This document shows, one piece after another, positions 1 to 8,153 of a stretch of 64,000 nucleotides of DNA (positions are counted from its first letter, which is position 1; every line of letters starts with the position of its first letter). The stretch lies in contig NZ_MDGQ01000005.1 of the NCBI RefSeq assembly GCF_001747105.1, positions 2,480,001 to 2,544,000 on the forward strand, in the 5' to 3' direction. Source of the DNA: Roseivirga misakiensis (lineage in GTDB: Bacteria > Bacteroidota > Bacteroidia > Cytophagales > Cyclobacteriaceae). Below the pieces are notes generated by a model, which made no database searches, had not been told where the DNA came from, and saw only the letters and a list, made by a program, of their open reading frames with translations. Both the position numbers and the translations under genes were made by a program.

Positions 1-171
1 GAATCTCAGCCACCAGCACAACTCATAAAAGTATCGGAAGATAAATTTGAGTTAGCCAATACTGGCGGACTGATGATGTCATTCGAAAGAGATAAGAAAA
101 AAGAGGTGATTTCATTAAGGATTTCAGAGGCTGATCAGTTCTTTACCTGCATCAAGAAAAAAGACAAATAA
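1..171 (+). CDS. C-terminal end of a truncated protein (possible DUF3471-type tail)
   Basis: An open frame runs from base 1 to a TAA at 169-171, giving the last 56 residues of a protein that begins outside the window. The segment has an 'L-x-F-x-R-D' strand followed by a 'V-I-S-L-R-I-S-E' strand, which resembles the small beta domain (DUF3471-like) at the end of some serine hydrolases and amidohydrolases of Bacteroidota. This is a weak resemblance and the parent enzyme cannot be identified. The following permease starts 60 bp downstream on the same strand, so the two could be cotranscribed. Confidence 0.5.
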   Translation, partial: ESQPPAQLIKVSEDKFELANTGGLMMSFERDKKKEVISLRISEADQFFTCIKKKDK

Positions 172-231
172 CCGATGCAACCTTCCTAGAGGAATCAACA
201 TCTGATCTGCATAAGGTCAACCAACAACGTT

Positions 232-2592
232 ATGCTAAAATCATACCTCAAAACAACTTTGCGGACTATCAAACGTAGTCCGCTAGCTTCATTTATCAAC
301 ATTTTCGGTTTAGCAATGGCTCTCGGAGTAGCCATAATGGTCTATTCTTTTGTAGACATGGAGTACACTACCGATCAATTTCATGAGAACAAACATGAAA
401 TTTATATGGCTACCTCTACGCTAAGCCGAAGCGGTCAGGAAGCACAGTATGGCATTATCCCAGCTCCTTACGCTCAAATCTTAATGAATGATTTCCCTCA
501 AATCGATCGGGTTATCAGAATGGAACACAGAGGCGGAGTCTTAAAGAATGGCGCCAGCGTGTTCAACGAAACTTTCACTTTTGTGGACCCTGGGTTCTTG
601 GATATGTTTACTTTCCCCTTAAAGTGGGGTAACAAATCCGCATTGAATGAGCCTAATAAAATTATTATTAGCGAGAATACGTCCATTAAATATTTTGGTG
701 ATACCAACCCTTTAGGGAAGTCTATGACTTTCGAATTTGGTGCTTTAAAGTACACATTTGAAGTCGCTGGTGTAGCAGAAAAGTTCCCATATAAAAGAAG
801 TATGGACTTTCGCGTCTTGGTCAATTTCGATCAGCTAAAACAAATTGATCCAGCCGTGAAACTCACTGATTGGGGTACATTTTTAGACGGTACTTTTATT
901 CAAACAAATAACCCAAGTGCCGTTGCGAATATTACTCAAAATGTTCAGCAATATGTAGCGCTACAAAATGAAGTCCGCAAGGATTATCCGGCCACCGCTT
1001 TTGGCTTCTTCCCTTGGGTAGACCTTTACCTAAAAGGTGATGACATGAGAAATACAGTTACGGGCAGTACGGACGGAGTAGGAAGTCTTGTCTTATCTAT
1101 TATCGCAGGGTTTATCTTGGTGCTGGCCATCTTCAATTACATTAACATCGCGATCGTTTCTGCTACTAAACGGCTTAAAGAAATCGGTGTACGAAAAGTA
1201 ATGGGAAGTACTCGCAAATCTTTGGTCTTCCAATTTTTATCGGAAAATGTATTTCTTACACTGATAGCACTTATACTCGGTTTTATTTTGGGTGTGACAG
1301 TGCTTATTCCAGGTTTCGACCAAATGTTTGACATTGGCATGGAGTTCGACATCGCCCAACCGTCGCTTTGGATCTTCTTACTAATTCTAGTGGTCTTTAC
1401 TGGTTTAGCTTCTGGGGCCTATCCTGCCTTATACATTTCAAATTTTAGCGCAGTCAACATTTTCAGGGGACGGCTGAAGTTTGGAGGAAAAAATAAGATG
1501 ACGAAAATCTTCCTCACCTTCCAATATATACTCGCCTGTATTGCTGTCGTTGGCGGTATTATGTTTACGCAAAACACGGCTTTCCAAAAAAGCCAAGACT
1601 GGGGTTACAATGAAAAAGCGACCATAAGCACCAATATTTCTCCTGCCACTGAAGCAATGCAACTCATGGCTGCTATGGAGTCAAATCCAAACATCGCATC
1701 TATTGCTCCTTCGAAACACCATTTGAGCAGACGATCGACAAGAATGGAAATTCAAATTTTAGAGAAGGATTACGATATTCTGACCCTTGAGATTGGTCCT
1801 GAATATGTAGAAACTATGGAATTAGAAGTTCTCGAAGGCAGAACATTTGAAAAAAACAGAGAAACAGATTTTCAAAATGTATTGATCAACGAGCAGATGG
1901 CCAAGCTGCTTAATCCTCAAGGTGCACTTGGCGAACGTTTCAAATCGGATACCCTAAACTTCGCAGTAATCGGCATCTTGAAGGACTTTCATCAATACAA
2001 CTTTTCAGAACGCATTGAGCCGATGATTTTGAAGCTCAGTCCAGAAGATGAATATGCGTTTATCTCGATGCGCGTAAAACCCGGAAGTCTTATTGCTACT
2101 TACGAGGCACTTGAAAATACTTGGGCTGAAATCTTCCCTGAAAAACCTTTCAATGGCTTTTATCAAGAGGAAACATTGGAAAATTACTTTAGAGAAATCG
2201 ATGGACATGGCAAGTTGATGCGAATTGTCGCTTCCATGTGTATCATCTTGTCTTGCTTGGGCTTGTATGGATTGGTTTCACTCAATGTAGCGAGTCGTAC
2301 TAAAGAGTTCAGTATCAGAAAAGCGCTCGGTGCTGGCCTCAAAAACCTAGCCTTTGTCATCAACAAACAATTTGTATTGTTCTTGGCCGTGGCTTTGATC
2401 CTAGGCCTTCCAATCAGTTACTTACTGATGGATACGCTTTTTGAGACAGTGTACGAGGTACATAAACCAATTACGGTTATTCCGTTTTTAATGGCTTTAA
2501 TTATCGTTGTAATTATGGTTTTTGCCACTGTTTCTTCACAGGTCAAGAAGGTGATGACGACTAGTCCAACAGAAGGACTTAGAAGCGAGTAA
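232..2592 (+). CDS. FtsX/MacB-type ABC transporter permease
   Basis: Inner-membrane permease of the MacB/FtsX superfamily, 786 residues. One TM helix near residues 21-42 precedes a MacB-type periplasmic domain (about 45-280), then a three-helix FtsX domain (about 285-410) with the usual 'R-x-K-E-I-G-V-R-K' motif before the second helix. The whole arrangement repeats: TM near 430-450, periplasmic domain, then a second FtsX domain (about 670-775) with 'R-x-K-E-F-S-I-R-K'. The length is normal for this double-unit family. Such permeases work with a separate LolD/MacB-like ATPase, which is not in the window. The family is known for export of antimicrobials, lipoproteins or peptides; the substrate here is unknown. 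Unlike the other two permeases here it has no cytoplasmic prefix domain and no adjacent PadR gene. Confidence 0.9.
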   Translation: MLKSYLKTTLRTIKRSPLASFINIFGLAMALGVAIMVYSFVDMEYTTDQFHENKHEIYMATSTLSRSGQEAQYGIIPAPYAQILMNDFPQIDRVIRMEHRGGVLKNGASVFNETFTFVDPGFLDMFTFPLKWGNKSALNEPNKIIISENTSIKYFGDTNPLGKSMTFEFGALKYTFEVAGVAEKFPYKRSMDFRVLVNFDQLKQIDPAVKLTDWGTFLDGTFIQTNNPSAVANITQNVQQYVALQNEVRKDYPATAFGFFPWVDLYLKGDDMRNTVTGSTDGVGSLVLSIIAGFILVLAIFNYINIAIVSATKRLKEIGVRKVMGSTRKSLVFQFLSENVFLTLIALILGFILGVTVLIPGFDQMFDIGMEFDIAQPSLWIFLLILVVFTGLASGAYPALYISNFSAVNIFRGRLKFGGKNKMTKIFLTFQYILACIAVVGGIMFTQNTAFQKSQDWGYNEKATISTNISPATEAMQLMAAMESNPNIASIAPSKHHLSRRSTRMEIQILEKDYDILTLEIGPEYVETMELEVLEGRTFEKNRETDFQNVLINEQMAKLLNPQGALGERFKSDTLNFAVIGILKDFHQYNFSERIEPMILKLSPEDEYAFISMRVKPGSLIATYEALENTWAEIFPEKPFNGFYQEETLENYFREIDGHGKLMRIVASMCIILSCLGLYGLVSLNVASRTKEFSIRKALGAGLKNLAFVINKQFVLFLAVALILGLPISYLLMDTLFETVYEVHKPITVIPFLMALIIVVIMVFATVSSQVKKVMTTSPTEGLRSE

Positions 2593-2629
2593 TTTCGCTT
2601 TATTGGCTTTTAATGAGAGTCTATAAGCC

Positions 2630-5116
2630 CTAAAAACTCATATTGAAGTAGACTGTCGAAGTGAAGGGAATTCCTGCAGTATTTATTCTGTCACCTCCAG
2701 GAATATTCACCGATTGATTGAGTCTGACATTTCTTCTATTGAAGAGGTTAAGAATCGATAGACCCGCTTCGACAGGCTGCCCTTCAATATTGAATTGGTA
2801 CTGTACGGCTAAATCAGTGCGCCAATATGGTTCCAATTCAACCTCGTCTGGTGTGAGTGTGAAATTTGGAAAGCCCGAACCATAGGCATTGGCAAGTGAA
2901 AAACTCAAGACACCAAAATTGAACATGGCCGCAGCTTTTAATTCGTGTTGCTGGCTCTGTGGTGCAAGGCGAAATTCATCTTCCCTCAACCTGAAAAGGT
3001 TCACAAACCTCTCTTCTACTTTGGCCAAGGAATATGAAAGCCAAAACTCGTACTTGTCAATGGTCTTTTTAATGAACATATCTAATCCACGCGCTCTAGA
3101 CTCACTTTCAAAACGTCTGGTACCCGCCTCGTTTCTATTGATCAAATACCTTACGAAGCCTTCGGATGTTTTATAGAACCCTTCGAGATTCAATTCAAAA
3201 TTATTCGCCTTATAACCCAAACCGATCACATGATGCACTGCTTTTAAGGCAGGAACACCGCCACCATCAGCTACTTGCCATACATCTGTCCTGTTCCGCA
3301 GGGTATCTACTACGGTATTACGAACTATGAACTGATTGTAATGTCCCCAGCCAAAATGAATATTCCATCGATCATCTAAATCTAGTCGGCCATTAACGCG
3401 AGGTTGCCAATAAGCTTTGCCTAGAGCCTCTGGCACATCTACCTTTAGTCCTAACTGCATTGAAAAGTTATCAGACCATTGCACATCATCATGTACAGCA
3501 AACCCGATCCGCTCCAACCCATCAACTCTATTGTTTAGAACACCTTCTGGACTACCAGATTCAAATACCACTTCATTGCTCACATATTCCGCATTCAACT
3601 GAAATTGATGCCTCGAAATACTCGGAATTCTATGGCTAAACTCACTCCTAGTTTCCCTAACTGGATTATTCCAAACATCGCTTCTTAACTCAAAAGTAGG
3701 CCCATTTATATTTCGACTGATAAAGTAATTGGTGGTCAGTTCAGGCCTATAGTCTACCGTTGAAAACATGAGTGAAGTTGAGCCTCCACCACGCCAGTTC
3801 CGCGAATAATTTATAGATGCTCCTATTTGATCAGACCCAATATTAATATCCCTGATTAACGCCTGGCCTTGTCCAAACCGATTACCTAAGCGCCCTCTGT
3901 AGGTATCTGTACTGATCAAAGAGCTGATTTCCAGTAAATTATTTGGGTCAATTTGACTGGTGAATTTCAAATGTACGTCTCTGTACTCATACTTAGGAAC
4001 GATGAGGTTTAAATCTTCTTCAAACTCCGCTGAAAGGCTAAAAGGATCTTCAAATGATTGCCTTACTGCTAACTGTAAAGAAGAAGTCTTATTCAAAAGT
4101 GGCAAGTTTACATGCCCATTAATCAGTTGGTTTGTAACGCTGAAATTTGATGCAATCGTGTTTGGATTGCCAGACTTGCCATCAATCAATACCACCCCTC
4201 CTATTCTATCCCCATAGAGGACGTTATAGCCACCCTTATAAACTTCCACATGCTTTACCATGTAAGGATTTACACGGCCCATGTCATCATTAATGCCCCA
4301 GCTATTGAAAAGGCTAATACCATCGTAAATGACATGACTTTGTCCTGCGTATGATCCCCAGATTACAAAGTCAGCAATGGACTCCCCAGCTGCCATAACC
4401 CCTGGGTACAATCTCAAATTGTTGAATACCAGATTATTACTCAATCCAGGGACTAGGTTATTTGTGATATTATTTAATTGGATGCGTCCAGCGCCCTCTC
4501 CCACATTTGTGATGGCTTCATCTGGCGCCTGACCGAATACTATGACTTCTTCCAGCTCGGTAATTCTCGGCCTTAAGTAAATTTTTAATTGATTACTGCT
4601 AGTAACAGTAGTATCGATAGCCATGTACCCTAAACTTCTGAAAGATAGATTTTCGCTTTCTCCGCTGGACTTGATCGAAAAGTTTCCATTTTCATCGGTT
4701 ACTAAGTTTCTGTCACCTAAACTCACTACGGCAAAAGGCAGCACTTCGTCCGTTCCATATTCCCTTACAGTTCCTTGGTATAAATAAGATTTCTGGGCAA
4801 TGATCTTTGGCTTATCCTTGGTCGGAGTGGGCGTTCTGAATGCATAGACTTGGCCGATTTTAACGAGCTTCAGTTTACAAGCATCTGCTAAAGCTTGCAT
4901 GACCTGGTCCATCGATTGATATTCTTTTTTAATGCTGATAGAACAACCGTTAGACAAGGCTGCATTCACAGAAATCTGAACGCCATATTTATCGTTCAGA
5001 TCTAGGAGGATTTCGTTGAGCAATTCTTCCTCATATTCAAGCGTTACTGTCTGCGAAAATGATTTAAAAGTGCAGCAGAGCGCAAAAAATGTAAAAAGGG
5101 TTAAGCGATAGGTCAC
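2630..5116 (-). CDS. TonB-dependent receptor with STN signalling domain (FecA-like)
   Basis: Outer-membrane TonB-dependent receptor, 828 residues from a GTG start. In order: a signal peptide (about 1-22, ending S-F-S-Q), an STN domain (about 24-95) of the type that talks to FecR, a carboxypeptidase-regulatory-like beta domain (about 110-185), a plug domain containing 'V-Y-K-G-G-Y-N-V-L-Y-G-D' (about 190-330), and a beta-barrel ending in the aromatic residue F ('Y-F-N-M-S-F'). It is the last gene of a leftward operon with FecR just 1 bp upstream. The STN domain and the fecIR-like neighbours point to transcriptional signalling coupled to uptake. No SusD-like lipoprotein follows, so a SusCD glycan system is unlikely. 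The ligand is unknown; siderophore or small metabolite is an inference. Confidence 0.9.
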   Translation of the reverse strand: MTYRLTLFTFFALCCTFKSFSQTVTLEYEEELLNEILLDLNDKYGVQISVNAALSNGCSISIKKEYQSMDQVMQALADACKLKLVKIGQVYAFRTPTPTKDKPKIIAQKSYLYQGTVREYGTDEVLPFAVVSLGDRNLVTDENGNFSIKSSGESENLSFRSLGYMAIDTTVTSSNQLKIYLRPRITELEEVIVFGQAPDEAITNVGEGAGRIQLNNITNNLVPGLSNNLVFNNLRLYPGVMAAGESIADFVIWGSYAGQSHVIYDGISLFNSWGINDDMGRVNPYMVKHVEVYKGGYNVLYGDRIGGVVLIDGKSGNPNTIASNFSVTNQLINGHVNLPLLNKTSSLQLAVRQSFEDPFSLSAEFEEDLNLIVPKYEYRDVHLKFTSQIDPNNLLEISSLISTDTYRGRLGNRFGQGQALIRDINIGSDQIGASINYSRNWRGGGSTSLMFSTVDYRPELTTNYFISRNINGPTFELRSDVWNNPVRETRSEFSHRIPSISRHQFQLNAEYVSNEVVFESGSPEGVLNNRVDGLERIGFAVHDDVQWSDNFSMQLGLKVDVPEALGKAYWQPRVNGRLDLDDRWNIHFGWGHYNQFIVRNTVVDTLRNRTDVWQVADGGGVPALKAVHHVIGLGYKANNFELNLEGFYKTSEGFVRYLINRNEAGTRRFESESRARGLDMFIKKTIDKYEFWLSYSLAKVEERFVNLFRLREDEFRLAPQSQQHELKAAAMFNFGVLSFSLANAYGSGFPNFTLTPDEVELEPYWRTDLAVQYQFNIEGQPVEAGLSILNLFNRRNVRLNQSVNIPGGDRINTAGIPFTSTVYFNMSF

Positions 5117-5117
5117 A

Positions 5118-6005
5118 TCATCTTTTTTTGATTACGTATGTTTTCTCACTTGTTTCTTCAATATCATAAATATCTGTGTTTAGGATCAGATTTAAGGCCT
5201 CTGTGACGGTTTCTGGCCTATCCGTAACGACCGTGGCATTATCATCTATTTCCTGAGCATCAAATTGAATAGTCACACCATAATGCCTTTCTAAATCAGA
5301 AAACACCTTCCAAAGTGGTGTGGTATTATAGTTAAACTTATTATTCTTCCATGACAATACACTTTTAGACAAGTCTTTTGAACTACTCTTTTCGAAAGTA
5401 CTTCGGTTCAGTCGCACAAAGTCACCAGGTTTCAACAAAACTTCTTTAGCATCTATGCTTTTTACACTCACTTTACCGGTAGCACAAAAAACCTCATAAC
5501 TTTCATCTCTGGCATAAATATTAAAGGAAGTACCCAGCACTTCGGTAGTCGCATAGGCTGAATGAACCTTGAAACTTTCGCCTTTTTCTACTTCAAAAAA
5601 CCCTTCTCCTTTTAATTCTAATGCCCTTTCAAATTTCCACCAGTATGGAGAATAGGTAATGGAAGAAGCGGCATTGAGCGTAACTACAGAGTTATCTGGT
5701 AAAGTGTGACTTGCCATTTCACCTGGAGCTGCGCTGATAGTAGTGGTGTAAAACCTGGCAAAAAGGCCATAACATAGTAAGATGGTCATAGAAGCTGCTA
5801 TTCCCATAGACCACCAGCTCATTTTTACGGTTTTAGTCGGTTCTTCTTGAGCTGTATTAGTCGCTGCTTCGCTTTCTTCTTCGGTAAGCCCATCTAAGAC
5901 TTTCCAAACGTCTTCTTTCGACCTTGAATAGGTGAATTCAAGTTTCGAGAAGAGTTTTTGCTCCTCCCCAGAGGTCAAATCCTTATCGTACTTGTCCTTT
6001 TCCAT
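5118..6005 (-). CDS. FecR-family anti-sigma factor / sigma regulator
   Basis: Single-pass inner-membrane regulator of 295 residues. The N-terminal 60 residues are cytoplasmic and charged and would hold the ECF sigma factor. A TM helix lies near residues 66-86. The periplasmic part has a FecR domain (about 95-200, with the typical 'G-E-G-F-F-E-V' and 'V-L-G-T-S-F-N' motifs), then a DUF4974-type C-terminal domain (about 225-295) that is STN-like. The gene overlaps the upstream sigma gene by 23 bp and is followed 1 bp later by the receptor, so sigma, FecR and receptor form one operon. It would relay receptor occupancy to the sigma factor. Confidence 0.92.
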   Translation of the reverse strand: MEKDKYDKDLTSGEEQKLFSKLEFTYSRSKEDVWKVLDGLTEEESEAATNTAQEEPTKTVKMSWWSMGIAASMTILLCYGLFARFYTTTISAAPGEMASHTLPDNSVVTLNAASSITYSPYWWKFERALELKGEGFFEVEKGESFKVHSAYATTEVLGTSFNIYARDESYEVFCATGKVSVKSIDAKEVLLKPGDFVRLNRSTFEKSSSKDLSKSVLSWKNNKFNYNTTPLWKVFSDLERHYGVTIQFDAQEIDDNATVVTDRPETVTEALNLILNTDIYDIEETSEKTYVIKKR

Positions 6006-6525
6006 GATTCAAAGTGTTTCTTAATTCTACTAATGCAAGTTTCATTCGCTTTTCTACAGCTTTCACCGAAAGCTCCAACCTTTCGGCTATTTGGGTATAA
6101 GTCATATCCTCCATCCGACTCATCAAAAAAACAACCCTCCTCTTTTCAGGCATTACAGAAAGCGCCTTTTCATAATGCTGTTTCAGCTCTTTAAAGTTGT
6201 AATCTTGTTCTGTTTCGTTGATTCCCTCTTTGATTGAAAGTGACAATCGATGTTTTTGCTCTGATTTTGATTTTCGATACTGCGTTACCCATAAGTCGCT
6301 CGCGATTTTATAGAGTAAGCCTTTGGTTCTATCTCCTTGATAGTCGAATTTCTTCTCCCACAGCTTTGTATATGCTTCCTGAACTATGTCCGTAGCAAGT
6401 TCTGCATCACAACAACGTGAGTTTATGAAGTTTCGAATTTCTTCGAACCAATCGTCAAAACAGTTTTTAAATTCTTCTTTGGTCAAAAGACTAAAATTGT
6501 AAGTAGCGCGGCCATGCAACCGCAC
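5983..6525 (-). CDS. ECF RNA polymerase sigma factor (FecI-like)
   Basis: Extracytoplasmic-function sigma-70 factor, 180 residues from a GTG start; no ATG lies near the N-terminus. Region 2 is seen at about residues 25-95 ('A-T-D-I-V-Q-E-A-Y-T-K-L-W'). Region 4 at about 120-170 has an HTH reading 'M-T-Y-T-Q-I-A-E-R-L-E-L-S-V'. The 3' end overlaps fecR by 23 bp, and the upstream lipoprotein gene ends only 29 bp before this start, so all four genes may share a transcript. It probably directs transcription of this operon in response to the FecA-like receptor. Confidence 0.92.
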   Translation of the reverse strand: MRLHGRATYNFSLLTKEEFKNCFDDWFEEIRNFINSRCCDAELATDIVQEAYTKLWEKKFDYQGDRTKGLLYKIASDLWVTQYRKSKSEQKHRLSLSIKEGINETEQDYNFKELKQHYEKALSVMPEKRRVVFLMSRMEDMTYTQIAERLELSVKAVEKRMKLALVELRNTLNHGKGQVR

Positions 6526-6554
6526 TACTCTAATTTACAACACTCAACTTAAAA

Positions 6555-7409
6555 CTAATCTCGACAGCCTTGTCTTTGATTTTCTAATTCCTCTTCACTA
6601 TCAACAGTTACTACTGTGCCATCCTCCAAGGTAATCTGTACTGGGAAAACAAGATCTGGCTTAGTTTCGGCATCTGGGTTGGCCACATACCATGCTCTTA
6701 TTAAGTGCCAATCTTCATTTGATCCTAATTCAATTTCGGAGTCATCGGCCATTATAAAGGTTATCGGGAAAACGAAGTCAAAACATCTACTATTTGATCG
6801 ATCTACTTCACAAGCGCCTCTAGCTCTAAACAAATCCATGTTATTGTCTACCGTCACAGTCGAATCGCCGAACGTTATATCCAATGGAAAAATGAATTCT
6901 GGACGCGCTCTTTCGTCTGGATTTGCCTGATACCATTCTCTCACTTGGCCCCAATCATTACCATCTTCTATGGTCAATTCAGTTCCATCGGGTACAGTCA
7001 GGGAAACTGGAAATACAAAGTCAAAACAGTCCCTGGCTTGCCTTCTTCTCTGACGAAAACGTTCTCTTCTATCTGACCTTAGCTCTCTACCATTTAGATC
7101 AAAAAATGCGGATGATTGCTCTCCAACCCTTGCACCACTTTCACGCAGTAGCGTTACCGTAAAACCTAAATCCGGTGCCATTTCCGCACTAGCCACTATA
7201 CTTTCGGAAAAATCCGAACTGATCACGGCTAATGAACTACTCGGTAAATCACTAGACTCAACAGGAATTCTGTTCGAAGCCGACTCTATCGCAACGATTA
7301 ATGATTCGTCGTCTAAGCTTGGCTCAACACCATCTCCATTATCACACGAATACAATCCAATGGCCAAAACTGTTACCAACACCGATGATATTAATCTTAA
7401 CTTTTTCAT
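6555..7409 (-). CDS. Lipoprotein with two 'FVFP' repeats, heading the sigma/FecR operon
   Basis: Predicted lipoprotein of 284 residues with lipobox L-Y-S-C (Cys22), function unknown. The C-terminal half is a clear internal duplication: repeat 1 spans Cys128-Cys200 and repeat 2 Cys209-Cys282. Each starts 'C-F-D-F-V-F-P', has a 'W-x-x-x-R-x-W-Y-x-A-N-P-D' linker and a second 'F-P-x-x-I-T' strand with a 'G/D-S/G-T-V-T-V' hairpin, and ends with Cys, which suggests a disulphide-closed beta domain. An Arg-rich stretch (about 111-127) precedes the repeats. It lies 29 bp before the sigma gene on the same strand, an unusual place for such a protein, and may be a surface partner or ligand-binding accessory of the FecA-like receptor (inference). 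Confidence 0.7.
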   Translation of the reverse strand: MKKLRLISSVLVTVLAIGLYSCDNGDGVEPSLDDESLIVAIESASNRIPVESSDLPSSSLAVISSDFSESIVASAEMAPDLGFTVTLLRESGARVGEQSSAFFDLNGRELRSDRRERFRQRRRQARDCFDFVFPVSLTVPDGTELTIEDGNDWGQVREWYQANPDERARPEFIFPLDITFGDSTVTVDNNMDLFRARGACEVDRSNSRCFDFVFPITFIMADDSEIELGSNEDWHLIRAWYVANPDAETKPDLVFPVQITLEDGTVVTVDSEEELENQRQGCRD

Positions 7410-7506
7410 GCTGTTTTAATTTTATGATTATTTATTTACCCTTACACCGTGGAAGTTTGGAACTACCCTACCTTTCAATTCATTTTTTCTCAAAAACCCG
7501 ATTAAA

Positions 7507-8133
7507 ATGCAAAGAGCACTTGATCATATTGTGTATGCAGTTCAGGATTTGGACAAGGCTTGTGATGATTTTGAGAAGTTACTGGGCGTTCGACCTACTT
7601 TTGGTGGATATCATCCTACGCAGGGTACCAAAAACGCATTGATCGGTTTAGGCAATCATCAATACCTGGAATTAATAGCCATTGATCATGAGAACAAAAA
7701 TGTAACATCAACTCGGTGGATGGGGGTCGATTTAATAGACCGACCACAGCTTACCAGATGGGCCATCAAATCGAATAACTTAAAAAAAGATGCTGGTATT
7801 CTACAGCAAGCCAATCCAGAATTGGGTAACATAAATGCTGGCAAAAGACATACTGCAGATGGTTCGCTTTTAGCATGGGAACTCCTAATGCCTCTCGCAC
7901 ACCCTACCGTAGAATTACTCCCATTTGCTATCAATTGGGGCGATAAAAATGTTCACCCCACAAATGCTCTCGACACACATTGTAAACTCTTAAATCTAGA
8001 AGGTTACCACCCCGCACCTGCGTCCATCAAGGATTTGATGCATCAATTAGGAGTTGATATGAAAGTCCATAAAGCCCAAACGATGGCTTTAAAGGCTAAG
8101 ATTAAATGCCCCTTGGGAATTGTAGATATTTAG
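7507..8133 (+). CDS. VOC-superfamily protein with Glyoxalase_3-like domain
   Basis: Cytoplasmic protein of 208 residues. The N-terminus 'L-D-H-I-V-Y-A-V-Q-D-L-D' is the usual first beta-alpha unit of the vicinal oxygen chelate fold, and the remaining sequence ('Y-L-E-L-I-A-I', 'T-A-D-G-S-L-L-A-W-E') fits the Glyoxalase_3 type. His7 and later Glu residues could bind a metal. The reaction is unknown; members of this family are mostly uncharacterised. It is transcribed alone, divergent from the lipoprotein/sigma operon, and converges on the permease at 8154. Confidence 0.8.
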   Translation: MQRALDHIVYAVQDLDKACDDFEKLLGVRPTFGGYHPTQGTKNALIGLGNHQYLELIAIDHENKNVTSTRWMGVDLIDRPQLTRWAIKSNNLKKDAGILQQANPELGNINAGKRHTADGSLLAWELLMPLAHPTVELLPFAINWGDKNVHPTNALDTHCKLLNLEGYHPAPASIKDLMHQLGVDMKVHKAQTMALKAKIKCPLGIVDI

Positions 8134-8153
8134 TTGTCGTGTGATTGAGATAA

